From: Solen grandis
Taxonomy: Eukaryota > Mollusca > Bivalvia > Adapedonta > Solenidae
NCBI GenBank assembly: GCA_021229015.1
Contig: CM037781.1
Span: forward strand, 38,795,897 to 38,859,896
Reading direction: 5' to 3'
DNA: 64,000 nt
Shown: in pieces, positions 12,301 through 24,300 of the stretch
Numbering within the stretch: position 1 is the stretch's first letter
How the letters are laid out: the number at the start of each line of letters is the position of its first letter
Translations under genes and position numbers: made by a program
Notes under the pieces: generated by a model
What the model was told of the DNA's origin: nothing
The model's input: the letters and a program-made list of their open reading frames with translations, nothing else
The model's database searches: none

Positions 12301-15300
12301 CCACATTAGTACTAAGGTACCGATTCTATCCGGAAACAAGGCAGGTGACCTGAAAAAAGTGATAAGTTAATATCCCCAAACCCTCTCTCTCTCCCCCCCC
12401 CCCCCGACTCTTTTCAACCTTCAATGTTTCATACACATCGTGGATTGATAATAAAAAGCAATTCTGCAATTCCTTTCAATCTAAATTGTACTGAAGAGAT
12501 GCCTAAGATCTTATCAGAAACATATATATGATTTTTTTCTTCAAAGTAAACCATGTGATAGCAACAGTTGTTGGGTTTAAATGCCCCTTATCAAGGTGGT
12601 TGGAAAACATCATTAATTTTTCATAAATATTATCAATGAACGTCCTATAATTGACAAATGGCATGTCCTTTTTGCATTTTTTAAATACACCAGGGTTATA
12701 TTCTTACATTTCTTTAAGTGTAATGAAAGTTATACAACAGATTTAACTTAATACGACAGAACGTTAAAACAATGCCATTTCAAAGTTTAAACAGAAGAAA
12801 TAAGTGAAGTTTATATTCCGGATTAGATTCTAGCCGAAAACAAGGCAGGTGACCTGAAAAAAAGTGAAAAATTAATTTTCCCCAACCCTCTGCCTCCTCC
12901 TACTCCACCTCTTCCAACATACACTTTCTCTCTCACACACACCATTGAGAGTTGAAAAATAAATGGTGGAGCATTTCAAGGGATAGAAAGGGTTACAAAT
13001 CGGTATTAAGGGGAAATGCTTTTTATAGTGAGAAACGCCTCAACCTATTCAGCATTTACTAAAAACACATACTGGCCTAACATTTCACGATGTCTCCGGC
13101 CTGTTTGGGACAAGTAATACATCTCTTTGTTCAACGAGTATAGAACGGTGTAAATATGTTTCAGCTATTGATAAGTCTTACCACAGTCGTTCCCAGTACA
13201 GGAGACCTCGCCATTTGCACAGTTGCATTCGTTACACCCGTCTCCAGCTGGAAATGTGTCTCCATCGTTGTACGTCTGGTTGCTGTGGTTACAGGACTGT
13301 CCTGTGTTGTTGGTGGCTTTAGAGGAACAGTATATTTATAGATCATATATTTTCTTTCATTTGTTCAGTAACGTCTTGCTTTTCATATACATGTATATCG
13401 TATTGCTTTTTTTTTTTACAATTGATACGTCATGAATAGGTCAATGCAATATGATGATAACTTAGACCATCAATGCATGAAAGTAATCCATGCACTTATT
13501 CTGCTTCAAGATTTACATAAATATACTTACATGAGAATTAGTCTCCTGTTGAAATTCTTAACTTGTGTTGAAAAGTATATCTACTATTCCATTAATGTTT
13601 ACGATATATTCACTTAAATGACTATGTTGACATTGCTAAGGTATAACATTGGCAATTTCAACTATTACTAAATAGTCTATAAGGTTAATCAATGGTGATG
13701 AATTCGCTCCTAAATTTTCCATTATCTCTAAGCGCTTAGTATGGTTGTTGAAATTTGATCGAGATCATGTATTGATATTGACTAGGATATACTAAATAAA
13801 TATTTCCAGTAAATATTCTATAAATCTAATATAAAAGTCCCGATATTACTCACTAGGAGTCACACAAATCCCACAACTGTCTGTAACGGGACAACAAACT
13901 GCACCCTGGACCTCTAGAAGTGTTACACAGTCGGCATTTGTAGAACACATGTCCTCGTCACATGTCGCATCCGCGGGGCAAACATTGTCATCTGTAAACA
14001 TAAACCGAAGCACGTGCATCCTATGTGTTGGAAAGTATATATGCAATATTAGATGCTATCATCAATGATGTTTGACAAATAAACTTATTTCATGATCATG
14101 TATCATTTAGTTGAAATAGTTTTATGTCTCTTTATCATATCTTTGAATTTATGGATGTATTATGTTTTAAATCATGGAATTTAACTGCTCTGAAGAGTAA
14201 ATGCCTTATTTCTACTTTAGAAACACATGACTTCAATATAAACATGACATTTTTCAGAAACGTATCTACCGTCACAAAAAGCATTAAAGAATGTAACGAT
14301 CATAAAATTTCGTGTAATATTGACTTGAACCAACCAGTCCCCGAATGTCTTCATACAACGAGCGCCAAACAAAGTACTGTAGTTTTAAATTTACAACTTC
14401 GATATGTTGCTACCAGGGATTAAACTCGAATCCTTCCGGTTGTATAAGGGACGTTTTATTTATATATTTATTCATTATGTTTGTTGCACAGCAACCATAT
14501 TGGTTTTGTGAATAAATAAAAATAATGCAGATACAGTAATGAATTAATTTATTAACTAATTGCTGTTTGTTGGAGATTATGCTCACTCATTCAAGCACAC
14601 AAACAAACAAATACATTTGATGAAGAAAATGCATAATGCGCAGAGGCAGAAAACAAGACATGATAAGAATTTTGTAACGGCCTTGACCAGTGGAAAAATA
14701 ATGGTACATTGACCGGTGTCACGTTATGAAAGATACAATTGAGAATAATGGTCGTTTTTTTTTCTTATATAAAGTACATGAAATTCAAGATCCAGTTGAA
14801 GTAGTGATTCATCTAAATAGGATTGAATATTTCTTATTTTAGGTTTTACATGTCGAGGGTGAGATGAAATATGCTAAGTGCTTATATATTTATATGCACT
14901 TAGCATAGTTTAACAATTAAACATGGCGAGGAAAAAAATTAAATATATAAATAGTTTAACATTTTATCAGTTTTTTTTCGATAAGCATAAAAAATCAGTG
15001 AATATCTTAAGAATCCTTTTTCAAAGCTTGGAATATACTTAGAATATACTTAAAATATCATGGGGCTAATGTCTTTATAGGCATAATTTTAGAATAAATT
15101 TAAATATGATTTTTTTTTAACAATGAAATGTATAAGTTTTATTTAACAATGAAATGTATAAGTTTTATTTAACTATGAAATATATAAGTAAATGCAAGTA
15201 TAAATTTCATGTATAATACAATGAATTAATTTGCATTGGAAATACAAAGAACTATAATTTAATGTGCCCTGTAAATTGATAAAATAATAGTTTTAAACAA

Positions 15301-15307
15301 AACTCAA

Positions 15308-15357
<50 letters not shown>

Positions 15358-18300
15358 GTATGGTTCTGTAAATTTATGTTCTATGAATGTAGACAATTTA
15401 TCTCCCGTTGCGTTCACTATAGAAATTAAAAAAAACTTAGACACCAAAAATAATAAAATAACCTTTTTATGTTAAATAAATAAAATTTCTAGTAATAACA
15501 TACTGGTATTCATCACCTAAGTTTAGATATTCTGTTTTTAAATCCAACAGTGACGATTAGACAAACATATAACAGTGCAGGTATTAGATTTAGTCCAATA
15601 AAGTATAGAATGAATGTCCTCTTTTAGCATTATTATATTCTCTTTCCTTTTCTTTCTTTAACTTCTTTTCGGATAGCATTATCTTACAGTCTATATTTTT
15701 GAAAGTTAGTAAAGACGCACTTTTTTTAGCATTTGTAGTGATGCAGTTTTGACAATCTGACTGAAGTACACGATCTTCCTACGGTATTATGTATGGTAGC
15801 GTCTATAGGAGATGACTTTTGTCAGATTGGCAATTTTGATCATTTAACATTTATTTTACAATTCATACATAATTATAACATTAAATAAATTAATTGGAAA
15901 ATACCGTATTGTTGTGTGCATGTATATATTTTGACGATGTATCATTTACAAGTTAATAAATATGTTCTATTCTTCTAAGTTCTACTATATTTTACATTTA
16001 CTAGTACCAATTTCACAAGGTAACTTATGGTTTCTTGTTCGGAACTTGGAAAAGAGTTTTTTAAAATACATTTTCTAAAACTAAGTTTTAAGATGTATAA
16101 AAAGCACCGCCAACAAAATCTGTTGACAAAAGATACGTGCTTTACATTTTCTCTAACTTCCACCCAGGGAAGTATCTGGATATCTCCTATTATGACCTCG
16201 ATAACTTAACTATGACATAGAAAAGGGCAATTACTTTGAAAAAATATAAGTAGAGTAATGATCTTATACACTGTGCTTCTCCTCAATAATCTCAACTTCA
16301 CTTTTTTTGTACTGATGTTTGTTCAATTTGATGATGTAGTTTGTTGCGTTCAAAGTTAAAAAAAAGGACAATGACCATAAATAGGTAAACGTAGAGTTAC
16401 CGGTTATATTATTTTGCCTATGAAATCCCTCCGATGTTCTTTGAGTTATGCTTTGGACAAAAGTATCCGATACTTAACCTAACCGCCGTGTTAATCAGTT
16501 ATTTTAAAAAGTTGTTATATGTTCTATACTCATTCATTTATTATATCATTAACAGCATTTTTGTAAAATAATAAATATAAAAAATAAAAAAGAGAAAGTT
16601 TTTATATATATATTTAGTAAATTTATTGTAGAGAACACCCATCTTTAAGACCATACCATGAAAGAAGAGAGATGACCATACCATAAAGAGGAGGATGACC
16701 ATGCCATGAAAGAGGAGGATGACCATACCATGAAAGAGGAGGATGACCATGCCATGAAATAGGAGGATGACCATGCCATGAAAGAGGAGGATGACCATAT
16801 TATGAAAGTGGAGGATGACAATGCCATGAAATAGGAGGATGACCATGCCACGAAAGAGGTGGATGACCATACCATGGAAGAGGAGGATGACCATGCCATG
16901 AAAGAGGAGGATGACCATACCATGAAATAGGAGGATTACCATGCCATGGAAGAAGAGGATGACCATGCCATGAAAGAGGAGGATGGCCATACCATGAAAG
17001 ATTAGAATGACCATACCATGAAAGTTGTAACTTTAACTATGATCAGCGAAGAGTACACCCACAGAGGAATGGATCCATATGTACAACTAATGCTATCAAA
17101 GATGGAGGAGCTTGTATTTTCATACAATGCCTAAATGGCTGTACGAAAACAGCTAGTGCACCGACAGGAAAACGCTGCAGAAATTACAAAGCGGAGCCAG
17201 AAGCACTCATGGAAGCCATTTCCATAGTTGAAGGCCCTGTTGAGAAGAGCTCATGTGTTGTCTTCTTCACAGACTCTCAATCTGTTAAACAAGCCCTGAC
17301 CAACACCAAGACACCACAGCTAGCCAGAGCACTGGACCAGCAGTGTTGCCCTGCAGTGGATACCTGCACATTGTGGTATTCCCGGAAATGAAACGGCCAC
17401 GACAAGAAAAAGATGCCAATCATCAACTACGCAGGCCAGAGCAAGTTGTCAAATTCAAACTGCCATCAAGTCACAAGAGAGTGAATTCACACATGTACAG
17501 GAATTACAAGCTGCTATCGTCACCACTATGTCCATACATACCACAGAAGACGTCACCCGATGATGCAAACGGCATGACCAGGAGAGAACAGAAACATAGC
17601 CATGCCAGCAATGAACCAAAAACTGAAGATGACCACGATGTTCATCTCTGTGACTGGACTGAATATGTAGGGCGAACGAGAAAAAATGTTTTCGTTCAGT
17701 ATGACTGTAAACACTCGGAAAAACATTTTGTGCACAACCACTTCAAAACTTTACAACTCTTGTTTTTATGTGAACATTTATAGGAATTTCGACTGGATGG
17801 CGGTTTTGATTACATGGTGGTCTTTATGGCCTTTATAGAATATATTTCACTAGATACGTGATGATAAGCTCAAACACTTGTCTAGATTGTATTTGAGAAA
17901 CATAAGTTTTGTTGTCCCTCCTCGCAAGTGGCAGTGTTCTATTGTAGCACATATTTCTGCATCGGATATTTCGGGGCAATATCTAGACATCTATATTTAG
18001 ATTTCCCTCCTTTTTACTACGCAGAGATATATGTAGTTGCAAATTTTGTTTTCTGTCTTATCACTTGGTGGTGAAATTTTTATGTTTATTCCAATACGAT
18101 TGCATTATGAAAGTCGAAACTGAACTAAATACGTTGATAATCGTAATAAAAACGATCGCAAACCAGTTAGAGATATTTTGAACAGTCACTGGATAAAATT
18201 TCCAGCTTCAGGTAACAGATAACTGATAAAAATTCGTGTGTTCGAAACTGTTGGCCCATTGTTAGTGGAAAAGAAAGGATAGCCGCCAACCATACGCTGC

Positions 18301-21300
18301 CATGAAGATTTGTTGTTCCGCAAATTATTCATTGCTGTAAAGGATAGAAAAATAGGAAGAGTGGCGACGTGCTTATTGTTAGCAGTCCTTTGAGACAAAT
18401 AGTGTGTTTATCTTTTCTTGTAACGACCGTGCTCACGCAAGTAAGAGCTTGTTCATCATATTGGTTATTAGAATCGCTTGAAATTTAGGTTCTTGTTTCA
18501 TTATAGTCTCCGTCCGTCTGTCCGTCCTTCCGTCCAACATTTTGTCTGGAGCATAACTAAAAAAATATTTGAGGTATCAAATTGAAAATTCAAAGGTGCG
18601 TAGATATCATTGAGGAGGAGTGCAGTGCATAAGAATGATAACCTCTACTTTTCATATTTTTTTAGTTATTGTCCTTTGTTATTTTTCAGGCTTAAGTTTT
18701 GAGCATAAGTCAAAAGAGTATTTGATATAGCAACTTGAAACTTCATAGGTGGATAGATCTCATTAAGGCGAAGTGCAGTGCACAAGGATGATAACTCTAC
18801 CTTTCATAATCTTTGAGTTATTGTCCATTTTTAAGTTATTTTTCAGGCTTAAGTTTTGTTACGGTGACCTTAACATTTTACATGTAGACCTCAAAATAGG
18901 GAATTAGTAGGTCTTCACATGGGTTTCATATCTATAATCACTTCAAACATCAGTATTCATTACCAAAACTTTTCTTTTAAAAATGAATTATTCTACTCTC
19001 CAACACATCGTCTAACGAGCAAGCATTCGGCGGGGGTGACCATGTCAACATGACTCTTGTTAGATTTACTTTGATAACAAAAGAAATGTGACATCATCAC
19101 ATTCAAAATCCTGTAAGCGCTTTGATATCTGTATAGAGATGGTGTCTTGGTGATACAGATCACTCTGATAATGGATGACGTTGCATCTACGGTTGCTGTT
19201 GACAACGACAACGATTTTGGTGAAGATGAAGATCCTATAGGGCCGGAACACGATGCGGTCCTTTAATTGACGCATACAGCTTCTCGGGGAATGCTTAAAG
19301 TGACGATATAAACTCAAACAGTGCTGTTTACATTTTCGTTATAAGTAAACAGTGCACTTTCACTTTATACAAATATTGGGTGTGGTTACTGTAGTCAATG
19401 GGACAGTTTAAATTCTACCTTAATGATGGTTTGAATACTACTTTATAAAGGTGTACCTTGACGCATTAGCAAACAAAGCACGCCCAAATCAGGAGCAGAC
19501 CTCCTCCAGATGCTGTCTGATCAGATTCTCCTCTGTTTGCTCATATTGTAGCCTAAATTCTATACAGTGTTAAATTCAAAGAAAAAATATCCATTGTTTC
19601 ATATACAATTTAAGTTTCAGTAAATTAAAATTCATCAAGTAATTATAAAATCTGTTCATGACTATTCATTGGGTGAAGGGTTAATTATTTCTATGGACTG
19701 AAGTGGGGCGGCGGTTTGATCTTTGGAATATAATTTAACTTTTATGTCTTAAATAGCGATTTGAAATACACGTAATTCGACATATCGAAAATCTCGTTTC
19801 TTTTGATATATCCGAATTCATTATGATGTCGGTGATAACCGAATTATCCGACGAATTCCAATCACCAAATGGATAACCAAGTACATTAATTAAAACCTGC
19901 CTGTTAAGACTAAAGACGAGCCCAGAGAGAAGCAGTATACTTCTAAAACAGTAGATCGACAATGGAATATTAGCGAGTCATCCACTTCGGATCACTAGTA
20001 TATTCTAGAACAGAATCCTTCTGTCCCGTGTTCTCTGATTAATTACCATGTGATGATACGGTGTAGAGTGCAATTGATGTCTTGTTCATAGTGGTTGGAA
20101 AAAATTATTATTATTTTTCGTCAAAATATATACTTTGTATGCACAAAAAATATTTATATTGTTATTCTATTTTGTTTGACGTTCGAGAAAAACTATGATG
20201 CTCAAAGCAAGTAGCTGAACTACACGGATGGAGAAAACACATGGCTTAAGTGTATTAATAAAACTGATAGGTAAAACAGAAATACACGCTATGAAATCAA
20301 ATTAATTCAGCGAAGAATCCAGTATAAGTGTATATTATTATCCGTGTATGATGCTTTGTAAACATCTCCCGGCCGTGTGTAAATAATTTAACGCTTAGAT
20401 TTGGCTTGTGTAATTTGTTTGTTAAAAAATGTTGTAATTTGATTCCCAACAGAGTGGCATGAATGGTCGCTTTCTTTTGCCATCGCCGTGAATTGTAAAG
20501 TGGAAAAGAACACATTTAATTATGAATTCACTGCGAAGTTAGATATAAGACGGTATAGTTCAATGACAAAGCGATGAAACGAAAATGTAAGCTTTCTGTA
20601 TAATAAAGGAGGGTTGACACGGACGATAGGCATATAGGTCTGAGACAATTATATAACAAGGTAAATATAGGCGCTTGGATTTACTCTTTTGACCAATATT
20701 GAGCTCGAGATTTAAGATAGAAACATAAAAATATTCAAAGACTTTACCTCAAATATAGCTTGACCACAAATAATTTCCTTAAAATAATTAACTCTTTTAT
20801 TAGTTTTTTATAGGTCGGCTTGATATCGCGTATTAATTCGGTCAGATTATTTCAGATACCTGTGAGAATGTTGGATCCTCTACATTTCTACAAGCAAACA
20901 TATCATCGTAAAGAATTAAATAAACTATGTAGTTATACTTTCTTGTAAACCCTAAAACCTGCATCTGACTGAGAAACGACCCAGATGGTCGCGTTATGAT
21001 AATACCTTATAAGAGTCGCACGCACGTTATGACCATGCATCCGCGCGCTCACCTGTATACGAAACACAAACGCGCGCATGCACAAAACTGTACTGTATCA
21101 ACTTTCACCCCAATGTTGCCGTTGAACACAAAACACGCACTTGTTAAAGAGTATTATACATTATCATATTTTGACATTTTCGGGCATTGTTTAAAGTGTG
21201 TCGTTATTTCAGGACTTAATTACTAGTATTTGATTCGGACTTAACGCCATTTTCAAACCTATGAGTGGTGCATTTTGTTCGTGATTGTTTTTAAGGGGCA

Positions 21301-24300
21301 TGTGGATGTCGAATTTATTCATATGAACATGCAACTGGCGGATGTACTTGAATGCCTTCGAAACAGAATCTAGTCAAATGCGTTAATTTGAAAAGAAACA
21401 ATGTTCCGTTTAACCAGTGACTCTATATAGATTCCCTGGTTTAAACATAAATTCAACACATTTCTTTCTTAAAACTTTGTTGAGATACAGGATTTCTAAC
21501 GTCTAAATACAGTGGTTTATATAATTCTATGCATATATAATAATAATAAAAATAATAATAATAATAATTATCTGTATGTAAACTAAGTGGTAATGGGTCA
21601 TTTGAAAGTGGGACAAGATAGTCTAAAATCTAGAGGCATGAGCAGACTCGCGGGGACAAACAGACAAATAGACGTTCACTTATATCATTCATTCAGTGAG
21701 TTACAACTTATGGAACTGACTTGCTTTAACATGGGCAAACACATTTAACGATGTGTGTTTGACATGTTTTGGTGCAAACAAAATACGAGTACAATGTGGT
21801 GTTATTTTCCATTACATCATGTCAACTTGTCATAATGCAATGTGCGTTTGTGTTTTTATGCTGTCAGAAATCATTATTTAATATCGTAACATTATGTACA
21901 GATCACGTTATATGATGCTCACATATCAATATATCGTTAAATGATATTCAAATAATGTTATATAATGTTCAAATATCGCTATATGATGTTCATTCCTTAT
22001 TATACGATGCTTGATTGCCAAAATGTTTTGTCCACTGCACTTTAACATTTATAGAACGTGTCTTTGATAAAAATTATAAGACGTTCTGTGCATTACAAGA
22101 TGCGTAATTAAAAACGCCAAAACTTGACAACATAAAAAAACCCCACAAATACTAAAGTATCATTTGCGCTTCTATCGATCATTATATGAATCGTTTATAT
22201 AGTTTTATTTGGCTGATTCAAGGATACCAACATTGAAAGTTGAGACAAAATTTCAACTAAAATACAAGATTTTTAAAATGCATAGGCACGCATATAATTT
22301 ATGTGTTTTTATGTATCAACAATACCAGAGTCGTAAGAAATGGTACGAGTATTGCTCCCTTACTTGTCGCTAAGTATATGAGATATGAAGATAGTTCCAG
22401 GACTAGTTGGCCCGTTGTCATGATAATGTGACTGGGTGTTATATCATGCCACATGTCTACTATGCAGTGTAGGTCTGTCTCATTAAGACAAGTGTCCCCA
22501 AATGACCGAAATACTGTCGATGGGACTTAAAACCAAAACACTCAGAGTTTACCCAAAGGTAAAGTCCCTGTAATGGTTCCGCTACGTCTTGGACCACTTA
22601 ACATCTACCAAGATAACCAAAGTACCCCTATGAAACATTAGGAAACATTAGTTATCTCCGTAATCGGCCATGAGGTCCGAAATGTAGCGGAACCATTACA
22701 GGGACTTTACCTTACATAGAACCTTCATTACAGAATATCTTTGGCTTTAAAGGAACATTCATATGGGAATAAAATCTGTCAAACGAGGAAACATCGGTTA
22801 TTACATGGCATCTTATCACTGTATGATACTAAAATGACATCATATGATATTATCATATAATACTAAATAGCATCATATAATATCCTCATATAATACTAAA
22901 ATACCATCATATAATATCCTCATATAATACTAAAATACCATCATATAATATCCTCATATAATACTAAAATATCATCATATAATATCCTCATATAATACTA
23001 AAATACCATCATATAATATCCTCATATAATACTAAAATACCATCATATAATATTACAATAGCATCATATAACACTAAAATAGCATCATATAATGTTAATT
23101 GGCCATGAAATAAGTATAAATGATTATCATAAAAACAAATAAATACATAAAAATGACCATCATAGCATTAACAATGGTCAACCTGTTATGTCATGTGAGC
23201 ATCATAAAATGTAGACTGATCATCGTATAATGAAGATTGGGATTTATGTATGTGAAAGGACATAACATATTTATTGTTATCACGAACCGTTATTCGGAAC
23301 TATCATAATATAATATATATGCCATTCTGCTCAAACAGCTGTTCCCGGTTTCGTATAATCATCACATATTTTCATATATCTAACACGTTACACACGATAT
23401 GCATAGTGTGTTGATGCAACTAACTTTGATAAAAAAAGATGCATTATTCATATGATGTTGAAAATGTTTGAGAAATACACACATTAAATCGTTATTTTCA
23501 GTTATAATTTGAAACTATTTTCTTGGCGTTAGATTACATATAGTTATTTGTTAACAGTCCGTTCATTCGTGTTTTAGTTTGTTTGTTGTACATAATAATC
23601 GCGATTTACTGTCAGTATAGGTCATATGATAAAAAGAATCTGACATCCATGTCAGATCCTATATATATCTGCTCATGTTAAGACAGACATAGTGTTCCGT
23701 AATAATTTATGTTTGATCTGTACATTTGGACTAAGTAATAAGCTTTTCCATTTAAAAGCGAATAGAGTTTGATGGTGTCAAAAGTATTACTGGACAGCGG
23801 TTTAACCCTTTCCCTCATAGATGACACCATGAAAAGACTTATGCGAACAGCATAAAACAAGATCAGCCTGCGAGTAACTCGCAGGCTGATCAGGTTTTAT
23901 GCTGTTCGCTGCTCCTCAGTGGTCTGGAAATGAGGATTTTGTAATTAAATTTGGTAAGGTTTAACTGTGGTTTTCTGCAGATCAGGCTTTATGTGATACC
24001 TATTGAGGGCGTCAAAATGAGGGAAAGGGTTTAGACAATATTTTGGTCAAAACATTGCCCACGTTCGTTACAGTCACAATTATTTCGTCCCCTCACTGCC
24101 CTAAGTCGATTATTATATAATTAACGAAGGAACCATTACTAAGTGTTGATAATGATCAAATCCTTTAAGTAGACTGCATTTTGTTCGATATTTTAATACG
24201 ATTATATAAAAAAATAACACAAAACAGTATGTTTATATAGATATATATAAATAACTCTACATTTGAATTAACCTGTATTATCTGCTTAGCTATTGATGCA

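Larger units (their letters stand above)
9845..13260 (-). repeat. Recent tandem duplication, unit about 1.66 kb
   Basis: Bases 9920-11580 and 11580-13260 are nearly identical through exons and introns. The offset is 1654 bases at exons 6/4 and 1684 at exons 5/3. Small differences include a deletion near 11130 in the lower copy and different C-tract lengths at about 10735 and 12385. Each unit holds one WAP-like exon and halves of two pacifastin-like exons. A further, older copy of the module pair extends to 13991. Confidence 0.88.

Noticed and set aside
13161..13346. Minus frame with PVTTATRRTTMETHFQLETG
   Set aside because: Wrong frame of exon 3. The correct frame gives the six-cysteine module.
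16541..17014. 157-codon minus frame rich in Met, Phe and His
   Set aside because: Periodic product of the 24-bp array. It only looks like a membrane protein because of the repeated hydrophobic unit.
22790..23095. CRISPR-like array of regularly spaced repeats
   Set aside because: Repeat and spacer are both repeated, so it is a plain tandem array; the DNA is from an animal.
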